A DNA stretch of 47,880 nucleotides. Source: Bacteroides sp. (GTDB lineage: Bacteria; Bacteroidota; Bacteroidia; Bacteroidales; Muribaculaceae). Below the pieces are notes generated by a model, which saw only the letters and a program-made list of their open reading frames with translations, made no database searches and was not told the origin of the DNA. Of this stretch, positions 9,121 through 16,684 are shown one piece after another. Each line of letters begins with the position of its first letter. Position 1 is the first letter of the stretch. A program made the position numbers and the translations under genes. The stretch spans positions 1 through 47,880 of the forward strand of contig JAAVDB010000014.1 in assembly GCA_014802015.1 (NCBI GenBank). Direction: 5' to 3'.

Positions 9121-9870
9121 ATGAACGAGAGTAAAGAAATAATCAAGGTTGAGAAACTGAGGCGCGAATTTATCGTAGGCGGAGAGAAAGTCAAGGCTCT
9201 CCGCGGGGTCTCATTCACTATACACGAGGGCGAATTTGTGACCATAATGGGTACGTCCGGCTCGGGAAAATCCACCCTGCTCAATCTGCTCGGATGTCTC
9301 GACACCCCGACCTCGGGCGAATACAGTCTCGACGGCGTGTCAGTACAATCAATGAGCAAGAATCAGAGGGCAGTGACACGCAACCGCAAGATCGGTTTTG
9401 TCTTCCAGAACTATAACCTCTTGCCCAAGACGACCGCAATCGAGAACGTAGAGCTCCCGTTGCTGTACAATTCGTCAGTCTCGGCCAAGGAGCGCCGCGA
9501 GCGCGCAGTCAAGGCCCTTGAAGCCGTAGGGCTGCACAATCGGTTGTACCACAAGAGCAATCAGATGTCGGGCGGTCAGCAGCAACGTGTGGCCATAGCC
9601 CGAGCGCTTGTCAACGACCCGGTCATTATCCTTGCCGACGAGGCCACAGGTAATCTTGACACACGCACATCGTTCAGCATCCTCACCCTGTTTCAGGATC
9701 TGCACCGGCGCGGACGTACGATTATCTTCGTCACGCACAATCCCGACCTTGCGCTCTACTCCTCGCGTAACATAGTGCTGCGTGACGGCAAGATCGTCTC
9801 GGACACTCTCAACCCCTCACCCGCATCAGCACGCGAGGCTTACGAATCACTCCCAACAGATAACGACTGA
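9121..9870 (+). CDS. MacB-type ABC transporter ATP-binding protein
   Basis: A 249-residue ATPase of the LolD/MacB group. Walker A (GTSGSGKST), Q-loop ([11 protein letters not shown]), signature ([15 protein letters not shown]), Walker B ([10 protein letters not shown]) and the H-loop (FVTHN) are all intact. It powers the adjacent permease. In E. coli MacB the ATPase and permease are one polypeptide; here they are two genes separated by a single base. The substrate is unknown: macrolides, peptides or lipoproteins are all possible for the family. Confidence 0.94.
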   Translation: MNESKEIIKVEKLRREFIVGGEKVKALRGVSFTIHEGEFVTIMGTSGSGKSTLLNLLGCLDTPTSGEYSLDGVSVQSMSKNQRAVTRNRKIGFVFQNYNLLPKTTAIENVELPLLYNSSVSAKERRERAVKALEAVGLHNRLYHKSNQMSGGQQQRVAIARALVNDPVIILADEATGNLDTRTSFSILTLFQDLHRRGRTIIFVTHNPDLALYSSRNIVLRDGKIVSDTLNPSPASAREAYESLPTDND

Positions 9871-9871
9871 T

Positions 9872-11089
9872 ATGAAGTTTGTCAACCTACTGAAAATAGC
9901 GCTGAAAGCTCTCAATAACAATAAGCTGAGATGTTTTCTCACGATGCTCGGCATCATCATCGGCGTCGCGTCAGTCATCACCATGCTCGCTATCGGCCAA
10001 GGCTCGAAAAACAGCATCAAGGCACAGATCTCAGAGATGGGATCGAACATGATAATGATACACCCAGGCAATATGCAGCGTGGAGGTGTGCGTCAGAGTG
10101 CAGACGACATGCAGACCATCAAGGTCGAGGACTATGAGTCACTGCGTGATCTACCGGGCATAGCAGCCATATCGCCGTCTGTCAACTCGGGCGGACAGTT
10201 TGTCAACGGCAACAACAACTATCCGTCGACAGTCTACGGCATCACTCCCGAATATCTTGACATACGCAAACTCAAGGTCAAGGACGGCACGATCTTTACC
10301 GACCAGGACATAAAGTCTGCCGCCAAGGTATGTGTCCTCGGCAAAACCGTTGTCGACAACCTATTCCCCGACGGTCAGGACCCGATAGGCAAAGTGGTAC
10401 GCTTCGGCAAAATACCGATGACGGTAATCGGCGTGCTCGAATCAAAGGGTACCAACTCGATGGGTCAGGATCAGGATGATGTAGTGCTCGCCCCCTACAC
10501 TACCGTTATGAAACGCATTCTCGCCATCGACTACCTTCAGGGACTGTTTGCGAGTGCAGTGGACGAGGAGCATACCGACGAGACTATCGAAGCAATCACT
10601 GAAGTGCTGCGTGAGAATCATCGCCTGAAGGAAGGCGTTGACGATGATTTCCAGATACGTTCGCAACAGGAACTCAGCGAGATGATGAACTCGACCTCTG
10701 ACATGATGACAGTCCTGCTCGCATGTATCGCCGGCATCTCGCTTCTGGTGGGCGGCATCGGCATTATGAACATCATGTATGTCTCCGTCACCGAGCGCAC
10801 ACGCGAGATCGGTCTGAGAATGTCGATCGGCGCACGCTCCATCGACATCCTGTCACAGTTCCTCATCGAGGCTATCATCATCAGCGTCACCGGTGGCATC
10901 ATCGGTATACTGCTTGGCGTAATCGCATCGTGGCTCGTCACGATCATAGCCAACTGGCCGGTATATATACAGGCTTACTCGGTAGTGCTATCGTTTGCCG
11001 TCTGCACCGTCACCGGCATATTCTTCGGCTGGTATCCGGCCCGCAAAGCCTCTAACCTCGACCCAATCGAAGCTATCCGATACGAATAA
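9872..11089 (+). CDS. MacB-type ABC transporter permease (FtsX fold)
   Basis: A 405-residue inner-membrane protein with an N-terminal membrane segment (FLTMLGIIIGVASVITMLA), a MacB periplasmic core domain (about residues 55-240) and three C-terminal membrane segments (from about residue 280). The motif VTERTREIGLRMSIGA before the third segment is typical of FtsX-like permeases. The start at 9872 follows the ATPase stop by one base; longer upstream codons lie in another frame of the ATPase gene. Its stop codon lies in a 14-bp tandem duplication. Confidence 0.93.
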   Translation: MKFVNLLKIALKALNNNKLRCFLTMLGIIIGVASVITMLAIGQGSKNSIKAQISEMGSNMIMIHPGNMQRGGVRQSADDMQTIKVEDYESLRDLPGIAAISPSVNSGGQFVNGNNNYPSTVYGITPEYLDIRKLKVKDGTIFTDQDIKSAAKVCVLGKTVVDNLFPDGQDPIGKVVRFGKIPMTVIGVLESKGTNSMGQDQDDVVLAPYTTVMKRILAIDYLQGLFASAVDEEHTDETIEAITEVLRENHRLKEGVDDDFQIRSQQELSEMMNSTSDMMTVLLACIAGISLLVGGIGIMNIMYVSVTERTREIGLRMSIGARSIDILSQFLIEAIIISVTGGIIGILLGVIASWLVTIIANWPVYIQAYSVVLSFAVCTVTGIFFGWYPARKASNLDPIEAIRYE

Positions 11090-11114
11090 ATTTACGCACG
11101 TAAATTTACGCACG
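11087..11114. repeat. Perfect 14-bp tandem duplication at the permease stop codon
   Basis: TAAATTTACGCACG occurs twice back to back (11087-11100 and 11101-11114). The first copy begins with the permease stop codon, so the duplication leaves the protein unchanged. It looks like a recent slippage event. Confidence 0.9.
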
Positions 11115-11132
11115 ATTAGAATCCCATTATTA

Positions 11133-11176
11133 AACGAGAGACCGGCTAACACGTTGCTGTCAGTCAGTCTCTCGTT
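11133..11176. terminator. Hairpin between the efflux operon and fimbrial operon A
   Basis: AACGAGAGAC at 11133-11142 pairs perfectly with GTCTCTCGTT at 11167-11176 across a 24-base loop, and on the plus strand it is followed by CTTCTATTTT. It lies between two convergent genes and could stop transcription from the efflux operon. Confidence 0.6.
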
Positions 11177-11194
11177 CTTCTATTTTCAAGCCTC

Positions 11195-12778
11195 TTAAAT
11201 TCCTAAATATTCCGACGTGAATGTCATATTCTGTATATTAAAGGTGAGTCTGTAATTGCCACTCGCCGTTATTCGCCATTTATAGTCAGGCCTGTTGATA
11301 TATTCTGTAATGGCACTTTCCATCATAGGGATAGTTACAGATTGATTCGTTGGAATCAGGTAATTATCACCATCGTTTCTCACGCCCGGTCTAAAGAACG
11401 GCTGTGCCCAGAATTGTTCTGCGTCAGGCGTAGAATTATTCCAGTAGGCCTTAAACGTATTACTTCCCGACTTGGTTACCAGTCTGCCTTCATAAATAAA
11501 TACGTCAACATTATCTTCCGATGCCTTGACAGGGACACCGTCATTAGGGGTCCAGTCAGGCTTATCCGGGAAAACGTCACCAATCAGATATAGGTATACA
11601 TCGCCACGCGTATAGTCGTGCACTGTCATTCTATCCTTGTCGCATTGCCACCAGTTTCCTAAGGCAGTCTCTTGTGCGGGAGTAAGGTGAGTGCCGTCTG
11701 CCGTTATATTGCCTGAAGGTCGGATAGCGTCAGTCCTGTCGCCGGTCACCCTCCAGCCGGAGCATGAGGTTGGAGCCATATTGGCGGTATACTCGGTGTT
11801 GCCGTCCTTTCCCTTGCTGAAAGTCCAGATTACACCGTTTTGATCCACAAAATTGAAGATTACATACATGTCCTCAGGATAGAATTGAGAAGATGAATAT
11901 TCAAAACCCATCCAATTGGATGTGGATGCCGTAGCGAAATTAAACAGAGACTGTCCCGGCCATGTGGTCGGCGAGGTACGGTTGCCGTCTTCATCCTCGA
12001 TGTACATATACACATGTGTCGCTCCGGCCACCATGAAGTGAGTTCTTTTTGCCAATCCTTCCGCTTCACTTGATCTGTTGATACACCTTACCGAACAACC
12101 ATACGTTAAATCCCTATTGTTGGGATCATAGACATGACCGTTGTAATAGGTGGTGGTACTTCCGGCCATAACAAGCATATTAAGCCATTTGCCGATTTCG
12201 TCTTTCTCCGTTGCTGTTGAGGCCGTGCTTGTCCAATAGTATCCCGAACGGCCCTCGCCGGTAAGGTTACCGCCCTGATACATCATCGCTTTCGGGAAGT
12301 ATACTAACCCTACGGATGTTTCATAATATGCAGGATACAGACTTCCATCATATTCAGTATGGAATGAAGAGGATGTGCGTATTGAGCCCCATTCGTTTTT
12401 GTTTGGAATGCTGTAGCCCGGAGGAGATACATTATACATCACCGGATCCTCATATTGTGTCTCCTGATGAGCGACATAATAGTATCCGCCGGCAGCCTTC
12501 ACGGTGCCTTTGACTTCGTCGCCGTTCACACCACGGATATAATCCTGAGCAGACTTGGCCGTGAGGTTGCGGTCGAGCATATAGCGAGGTTTACCGTCGA
12601 CCTCTACAGGCACCACCTCGTAGTAGTAATAATCAGGATCTACACCTGTTATATCAAGACGATATTCATTGTCATCCTTATGGAAAAATCCTGTATGGTA
12701 CGTGTCAAAGAAATATATTTCCGACGTACCATCGTTGAATGTGAATAAAAAATTTATCTTGCCGACTATGGGCGTCAA
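11195..12778 (-). pseudogene. 3' part of the split fimbrial tip-like gene of operon A
   Basis: This open frame (527 codons from a TTG at 12778) has no signal peptide or credible start; the codons back to the first upstream stop lie in the inserted element. It contains a Fibrobacter-succinogenes-paralogous (FISUMP)-like segment (DRNLTAKSAQDY, PPGYSIPNKNEWGS, YYWTSTAS, VRCI) and then a starch-binding-like segment (MYIEDEDGNRT, WPGQSLFNF). A second similar beta-rich module (VYLYLIGDVFPDKPDW) and a C terminus NIQNMTFTSEYLGI follow. Removing the element 12767-16987 with one CGAC copy joins it in frame to the lipoprotein half at 16988-18707, giving about 1095 codons. By position and size it matches the 1144-residue tip-like protein of operon B. 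It is probably not expressed as a functional protein unless the element leaves. Confidence 0.8.
12763..12766. repeat. Left copy of the 4-bp target duplication CGAC
   Basis: CGAC here and at 16988-16991 bracket the inserted element. On each side exactly 10 bp separate the duplication from the AAAACG core of the terminal repeat, and joining at this duplication keeps the fimbrial reading frame (TCG GTC GGC AAG). A 5-bp duplication with one mutated base cannot be excluded. Confidence 0.65.
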
Positions 12779-12791
12779 AACGAAGCGTGCA
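12777..12791 (-). repeat. Left-end copy of the 15-bp element-end motif
   Basis: AAAACGAAGCGTGCA on the plus strand reads TGCACGCTTCGTTTT on the minus strand. It differs by one base from the copy at 16941-16955 and by two from the copy at 16963-16977, which point the other way. It is the inner part of the left terminal inverted repeat. A further related copy (TGTACGTTTCGTTTT) lies at 13195-13209 on the plus strand. Confidence 0.75.
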
Positions 12792-12865
12792 CAATTTTGG
12801 GGACATAACGCGCTGACGTGGTGATGATTGGCGTTAAGTCGCTGATTTGAAAAAGTTTAATTTGC

Positions 12866-12947
12866 TTGAATTTAGGTTTAATTTTCGGGGTGTTTCGATT
12901 GTGTTTTAGTTGAATTTAGCTTTAATCAAGTTGAATTTTACTTTAAT
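12866..12947 (+). repeat. Three iteron-like direct repeats
   Basis: TTGAATTTAGGTTTAAT (12866-12882), TTGAATTTAGCTTTAAT (12910-12926) and TTGAATTTTACTTTAAT (12931-12947) are near-identical. The starts are 44 and 21 bp apart, about four and two helical turns. They are likely binding sites for an element or helper protein. Confidence 0.7.
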
Positions 12948-13062
12948 TTTAAACGGCTGACAAACGCTTATTGGCTGGCTAATACGTTGATATTTGGAGA
13001 TATACAAAAAATCGTTTAATCGTGTGAATGTTGATTAAACGGCTTTTAAACGGTTGGGGCTA

Positions 13063-13123
13063 TCTAAAAGCAAATTTGAAAAATGAGACACACTCTAAAA
13101 GCCAAATTTGAGTAATGGGACAC
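13063..13123 (+). repeat. Imperfect direct repeat pair of about 29 bp
   Basis: TCTAAAAGCAAATTTGA...ATGAGACAC (13063-13091) and TCTAAAAGCCAAATTTGA...ATGGGACAC (13094-13123) differ at a few positions and follow each other at a 31-bp period. Confidence 0.7.
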
Positions 13124-13144
13124 CGTTAAATGGGTTTAACGGTG
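13121..13144. terminator. Hairpin downstream of the element regulator gene
   Basis: CACCGTTAAA and TTTAACGGTG form a perfect 10-bp stem with a 4-base loop (TGGG), followed by TTTTGT on the plus strand. It lies about 110 bp beyond the end of the minus-strand HTH gene, so it may end leftward transcription or shield the element end from outside transcription. Confidence 0.5.
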
Positions 13145-13194
13145 TTTTGTGGTTATTTTAAGTGGCTAATATGTAGATTATTATAAAATTTGTG

Positions 13195-13209
13195 TGTACG
13201 TTTCGTTTT
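13195..13209 (+). repeat. Second left-end copy of the element-end motif
   Basis: TGTACGTTTCGTTTT matches the copy at 16941-16955 (TGCACGTTTCGTTTT) at 14 of 15 positions and has the same orientation. A second internal copy, TGCTCGTTTCGTTTT, is at 16751-16765. Confidence 0.65.
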
Positions 13210-13255
13210 TAAAACCGAGTTGGATATACAAAAAATGGGACAAAGCGAACAACTT

Positions 13256-13756
13256 TTAAAGACTCCAAAGAATTTTATTAACATTTGCGTGTTTGGTGTC
13301 TATATCTTTGCATGACGTTTTAAAGGGGTGGAGTATCGCGCTAATAGTCTTCAGATCATTTTTTACCCCGGCTATTGTGGGGAGTTCCTGAAGTGCTGCC
13401 GTTTCTTCTTCTGAAAGCCGATATAAATGGCAAATTGTTTTTAGGTCTATCCCGGCGATGTATAAATAACGGCTTATTTTCTTTATTGAAATATTCTTAT
13501 TTTCAAAGCGCAATAACGACCGCCTATTGATACCAAAGAAATCGGCAATCTTTTGTTTAGAGTCTAAACCGCTTAAAATGGCTTTTATATAGGTTTCAAC
13601 AGTTGGATGATTATCAGGCTTAGGCAGGTTAAATTCCTTAATAACCTTTTGGATATAACGTTCTGAACAACCTACAAAAGAGGCTATTTCCTTTGTTTCT
13701 TTCGGGGTAAAAACTCCGTGATCTAAAAGGTGTAATATAACTTCTTTAAATTTCAT
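13256..13756 (-). CDS. Helix-turn-helix regulator of the inserted element
   Basis: A 166-residue basic protein with two apparent helix-turn-helix segments: about residues 17-45 (PKETKEIASFVGCSERYIQKVI) and 65-85 (SKQKIADFFGINRRSLLRFE). The rest is helical with no recognised enzymatic motif. It is the last gene of the leftward unit (51-, 92-, 166-residue products) and the best candidate for the regulator acting at the palindrome 14359-14375. The start follows a CTAAAATACT box also found before the two upstream genes. It could instead be a replication or transposition accessory protein. Confidence 0.65.
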   Translation of the reverse strand: MKFKEVILHLLDHGVFTPKETKEIASFVGCSERYIQKVIKEFNLPKPDNHPTVETYIKAILSGLDSKQKIADFFGINRRSLLRFENKNISIKKISRYLYIAGIDLKTICHLYRLSEEETAALQELPTIAGVKNDLKTISAILHPFKTSCKDIDTKHANVNKILWSL

Positions 13757-13789
13757 TCAGTATTTTAGCGTTATTATGTTTATGATAAG

Positions 13790-13828
13790 CGCGGCGGCGA
13801 TGTGCAACAAAGGACAACCGCCGCCGCG
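13790..13828 (-). terminator. GC-rich hairpin between the 92-residue gene and the HTH gene
   Basis: CGCGGCGGCG (13790-13799) and CGCCGCCGCG (13819-13828) pair perfectly over 10 bp with a 19-base loop. The hairpin lies 11 bp after the 92-residue gene and has no clear T-run, so it probably attenuates or stabilises the leftward transcript. Confidence 0.55.
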
Positions 13829-13839
13829 TGGTAGGTGTT

Positions 13840-14118
13840 TTATTTTGCGATGATTGATAAGCGCGCTCCTCCGGGGTTATCGTTCATGTTTTCCACGGCT
13901 TCGATAATGTTTTGGAGGGTAAAAAGCGCGTCAGCATAATAGCCGCTTAATATCTCCTCACCTTTGCCGAAATAGTTCACGATGAGGAAATAGAGGGTTT
14001 GAAGTTCGCGGCGAATCTGTTCTGGGGTACTGTCACAGACAAACAACTCAATGAGTTCGTCAAGGTCATAGTCAGCGGCTTTTTTTACCACTAACGGAGC
14101 GTTAATTAAATTGCTCAT
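13840..14118 (-). CDS. 92-residue protein of unknown function in the inserted element
   Basis: An acidic, mostly helical protein (DYDLDELIELFVCDSTPEQI, then LFTLQNIIEAVENM). No signal peptide, metal site or DNA-binding motif is recognised. Its start overlaps the end of the 51-residue gene by 17 bases, and both starts are preceded by the same 21-base leader, which argues that both are translated. A phage-type regulatory or anti-host function is possible but not shown. Confidence 0.6.
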   Translation of the reverse strand: MSNLINAPLVVKKAADYDLDELIELFVCDSTPEQIRRELQTLYFLIVNYFGKGEEILSGYYADALFTLQNIIEAVENMNDNPGGARLSIIAK

Positions 14119-14257
14119 AACATAAGTATTTTAGGAAGTTGAAAAAATAGCGACCCTTAGGTGTCCTACGCTTACTTATGTAAAAGCGTCGGGGCGTTTC
14201 CGCGCTCCGCACCATAGGTCGCAAATACCGTTTTAATGTATTGTCTAAAGTGTTCAT
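14102..14257 (-). CDS. 51-residue basic leader protein of the inserted element
   Basis: ATG at 14257 to TAA at 14102 encodes 51 residues, strongly basic (KRYLRPMVRSAETPRRFYIS, then KRRTPKGRYFFNFLKYL). It lies about 20 bp downstream of a consensus leftward promoter. The 21-base sequence overlapping and preceding its ATG (plus strand CATAACATAAGTATTTTAGGA) is repeated at the ATG of the 92-residue gene at 14118. The overlap with that gene suggests coupling. It may bind nucleic acid, judged only from charge. Confidence 0.55.
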   Translation of the reverse strand: MNTLDNTLKRYLRPMVRSAETPRRFYISKRRTPKGRYFFNFLKYLCYEQFN

Positions 14258-14280
14258 AACATAAGTATTTTAGGATGTTG

Positions 14281-14311
14281 CAAAAGTAACTAAATAATCT
14301 AACCCGGCAAA
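14281..14311 (-). promoter_or_regulatory. Leftward promoter of the inserted element
   Basis: Read on the minus strand, TTTG (14311-14308) and TACTTTTG (14288-14281) are 19 bp apart, an exact fit to the Bacteroidetes consensus. The first element lies in one of two GGCAAAATT direct repeats (14306-14314 and 14321-14329). Transcription should start near 14276, just upstream of the 51-residue gene. Confidence 0.75.
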
Positions 14312-14341
14312 ATTTCCGGGGGCAAAATTGGCGTATTAAAA

Positions 14342-14375
14342 AGATTTGCACAAAAAAAGTGTAAATCTTTTACAC
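14342..14375. promoter_or_regulatory. Overlapping operator palindromes between the divergent promoters
   Basis: GTGTAAA-TCT-TTTACAC (14359-14375) is a perfect 7-bp inverted repeat ending 4 bp before the rightward TTTG element. It overlaps a second near-perfect inverted repeat, AGATTTGCAC...GTGTAAATCT, spanning about 14342-14368. The shared arm could let two regulator dimers compete. The element's HTH protein is the obvious candidate ligand. Confidence 0.65.
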
Positions 14376-14379
14376 TCTA

Positions 14380-14411
14380 TTTGCGCCTGGTGGGGCGTGG
14401 TCGTACCTTTG
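14380..14411 (+). promoter_or_regulatory. Rightward promoter of the capsid operon
   Basis: TTTG at 14380-14383 and TACCTTTG at 14404-14411, 20 bp apart, match the Bacteroidetes consensus exactly. The capsid operon start codon follows at 14436. Confidence 0.75.
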
Positions 14412-14435
14412 CAACAACAAAACAAATACAACTAA

Positions 14436-15608
14436 ATGAGCAAAGAAAAAGAAGATAACAAGCCTATAACCTTTGTGTTAAGTGATGAGTCCGTAAATAG
14501 TCGCGGTTTTGTTGTATTGACCGAGGGTATAGACACAAGCGTATTTGAGCGCAACCCGGTAATGCTCTACATGCACAACCGGGACGGCAATGTCATAGGA
14601 CGCTGGGAGAATATCCGCAAGGAAGAAAAACGGCTTTTAGCCGATGCCGTGTTCGATGATAACACCGAGTTAGGGGCGCAAGTTAAAAAGCAAGTGGAGG
14701 GCGGTTTCCTCCGCGCCGTGTCTATCGGTATAGAGGCAATAAAGAAAGAGTATTTAAACGGTGTTGAAACAGTAGTTAAATGCCGTTTAATTGAAGTTTC
14801 GGTCGTGGATATTCCAAGCAATAGTAACGCCGTTAAGCTGATGCACCGTTCCGGCGGTTACGTCTATCGGCTGACTGACTTAGAGGAGGAAGCGCCGCAA
14901 GACCTTAAAACGGCTTTAATTTCGCTTCTGAGCCTTTCAAGCACTGCAAGTGATGAAGATGTTATCCGAGCCGTTAAAACGCTTTTAGAGGGGCGAGAAA
15001 CGCCCGAGGAAGCCGTTGACGACGCAATTATGCGCGGATATATTGACGGCGGACAGCGTGGCACGTTCATAGCTTTGGCACGTGGCAACCGGGCGGCGTT
15101 CCGGGACTTCGTAAAAACACAAGGCGCGGCACAATCGGGCGAAATTACCCGACTTATAGATGATGCACAAAGGAAGCGTAAATTATTAGGGTGTGAGCGT
15201 GGTGTTTACGAGCGTATAGGCGCAAAAATAGGCGCAAAGATGTTAGGCGAGGTATTGTTCACGTTGCGCCCCATGGCGAAGCCGACGGAGTTAATACACG
15301 GCGGTGCGGCATACTCTGATCGCTCACGATGGACACTTGACGATTACCGCAAGTTTGCACCGCAAGAGCTGGAGAACGCCCCCGAGTTATACGCCCGGTT
15401 GGTAAAAGCCGAAATGGGCGAGGACGTAGGGGCGCACTCGCTGGAATGGTATCGAAAGAATAACCCGGAATATTTGCGCGAGCACCCCGAATTTTACGCG
15501 CAAAAATTAGAGGAAGCCAAGAGCGCAACACGTCAAAGAGATAGAGAAGATCGTATTAAAGAAGGAATGAAACTACCCAAATTAACATATTACCGTAATG
15601 GCACTTAA
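14436..15608 (+). CDS. Phage prohead protease, probably fused to a scaffold domain
   Basis: A 390-residue protein. The N-terminal 140 residues fit the caudovirus prohead protease fold: the opening VNSRGFVVLTEGIDTSVFER, a candidate catalytic His in LYMHNRD, a candidate catalytic Ser in LRAVSIGIEA and the closing block EVSVVDIPSNSNA. The C-terminal 250 residues are charged and helical, as expected for a scaffold that is cleaved during head maturation. This is the layout of Mu gpI. An in-frame ATG at 15030 could give a separate scaffold product, as Mu gpZ, but I see no decisive ribosome site. The stop overlaps the capsid gene by 11 bp. Confidence 0.75.
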   Translation: MSKEKEDNKPITFVLSDESVNSRGFVVLTEGIDTSVFERNPVMLYMHNRDGNVIGRWENIRKEEKRLLADAVFDDNTELGAQVKKQVEGGFLRAVSIGIEAIKKEYLNGVETVVKCRLIEVSVVDIPSNSNAVKLMHRSGGYVYRLTDLEEEAPQDLKTALISLLSLSSTASDEDVIRAVKTLLEGRETPEEAVDDAIMRGYIDGGQRGTFIALARGNRAAFRDFVKTQGAAQSGEITRLIDDAQRKRKLLGCERGVYERIGAKIGAKMLGEVLFTLRPMAKPTELIHGGAAYSDRSRWTLDDYRKFAPQELENAPELYARLVKAEMGEDVGAHSLEWYRKNNPEYLREHPEFYAQKLEEAKSATRQRDREDRIKEGMKLPKLTYYRNGT

Positions 15609-16476
15609 CAAAGAAATATGGATTAATCAGATTTTATCGGGATTTTACCCCGATGACAGCTTCTTAACAAAGGTTGTCAATTACTCCGAGTTCGTGGATA
15701 ACAACCGCTTGCACATTCCGGCGGCTGGTATTGATCCCAAAGTATTGGTCGACAATACAACCTACCCTATAAAGGTGGTTGAGCGCGAGGATGATGACAA
15801 CGAAATCCCCCTCGCAAAGTTTGAAACAGAAAACACGCTTATACGCCGCCCGGACGCGATAGAATACAGTTATAACAAGCTGGAGAGCGTGATCGGACAG
15901 CACCGCGCAACACTTCGTAAGAGCGTGGCGATGAAAGCGGCTCACGCCTACGCCCCCAAGACCGACACAACCGACACCCCGGTTATACTCACAACGGGCG
16001 CGCCCGTCAATGGTCGCCGCCGTCTGACTTTTGCCGATATTCTGACGCTTAAAGAGCGTTTTGATGAAGCCGGAATCCCTATTGAGGAGCGCTATATCAT
16101 TTTGCACCCTAAGCACGTCAGCGACTTGCTTCTGGAGGATATAAAGCTATTCAAAGACCTCACCGACATAAGGGACGGAGAGCCGCACCAGTTCGCCGGG
16201 TTCGGGTGCTATCAGTTCGCGCAAATGCCGTGTTATAAAGCCGTCAAAGGTGTATTAACAAAAGTTCCTTTTGGAGAGGACGCAACGGCGCAATTTGCTT
16301 CCGTGGCTTTCTACGCTAAAGAGGTGATGAAAGCAGACGGCGACATCTATATGTATAAGAGCGAAGACGACCCCAAAGAGCGCGGCACGATTGTAGGCTT
16401 CGACAAGCGATTTGTCGCCCTGCCTATCCGTGGCAAAGGTATAGGCGCGATTGTCAGCGATGTAGTAACAGAATAA
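15598..16476 (+). CDS. Phage major capsid protein (probable HK97 fold)
   Basis: A 292-residue protein directly after and overlapping the protease gene. Features typical of capsid proteins are the N-terminal MALNKEIWINQILSGFYPDD and a central block (LTFADILTLKERFDEAGIP, then ERYIILHPKHVSDLLL) like the A-domain 'construct and locate' segment of tailed-phage coats. The C terminus is rich in beta strands. Length resembles Mu gpT (about 305). Capsid is favoured over encapsulin because a dedicated prohead protease is encoded with it. If it assembles a shell sized to a 4.2-kb genome, that shell must be very small; this is inference. Confidence 0.72.
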   Translation: MALNKEIWINQILSGFYPDDSFLTKVVNYSEFVDNNRLHIPAAGIDPKVLVDNTTYPIKVVEREDDDNEIPLAKFETENTLIRRPDAIEYSYNKLESVIGQHRATLRKSVAMKAAHAYAPKTDTTDTPVILTTGAPVNGRRRLTFADILTLKERFDEAGIPIEERYIILHPKHVSDLLLEDIKLFKDLTDIRDGEPHQFAGFGCYQFAQMPCYKAVKGVLTKVPFGEDATAQFASVAFYAKEVMKADGDIYMYKSEDDPKERGTIVGFDKRFVALPIRGKGIGAIVSDVVTE

Positions 16477-16490
16477 AGCAAATAACCCCT

Positions 16491-16664
16491 ATGCACATAA
16501 GCACAAAGACACGTGCCCGGAGAGCGCAAGAAATAGCCGCTAAACACTACGAAGAGGGCAATCAGTCAAAGAGCTTAAAAGCAGTTTGGCGGCGATACAT
16601 TGAGCCACAAATGGGGATTTGCTATGCAAGTTTTTTGGCTTATTTGAAAATGAAGTTAGACTAA
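16491..16664 (+). CDS. 57-residue basic protein after the capsid gene
   Basis: ATG at 16491 to TAA at 16662-16664 encodes 57 residues, beginning MHISTKTRARRAQEIAAKHY and containing AVWRRYIEPQMGICYASFLA. The pattern (basic helix, then a short helix-turn-helix-like C terminus ending in YLKMKLD) resembles small Bacteroidales prophage proteins I recall, but no family can be named. It starts 14 bp after the capsid stop and is followed by a strong terminator, so it is the last gene of the capsid operon. Confidence 0.6.
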   Translation: MHISTKTRARRAQEIAAKHYEEGNQSKSLKAVWRRYIEPQMGICYASFLAYLKMKLD

Positions 16665-16684
16665 TTCCTACGACATGCAAACGC

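Larger units (their letters stand above)
12792..13255. other. AT-rich noncoding left end of the inserted element
   Basis: No credible gene is seen in this stretch of about 460 bp. It is dense in repeats: three 17-bp repeats at 12866-12947, a 9-bp inverted repeat CGTTTAATC/GATTAAACG (13013-13021 and 13033-13041) and a direct pair of about 29 bp at 13063-13123. AATGRGACA occurs three times (13082, 13114, 13234), and GCGAACAACTT at 13245-13255 recurs inverted at 16770-16780. The density of motifs suggests protein-binding sites needed in cis for mobility or replication. Confidence 0.65.

Noticed and set aside
13063-13123. CRISPR-like array from the direct repeat pair
   Set aside because: Only two imperfect copies with a 2-base gap instead of spacers, and no cas genes.
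15598-16476. Encapsulin nanocompartment instead of a phage capsid
   Set aside because: Encapsulins share the fold but are not encoded with a prohead protease/scaffold gene or bounded by mobile-element ends; no cargo enzyme gene is adjacent.
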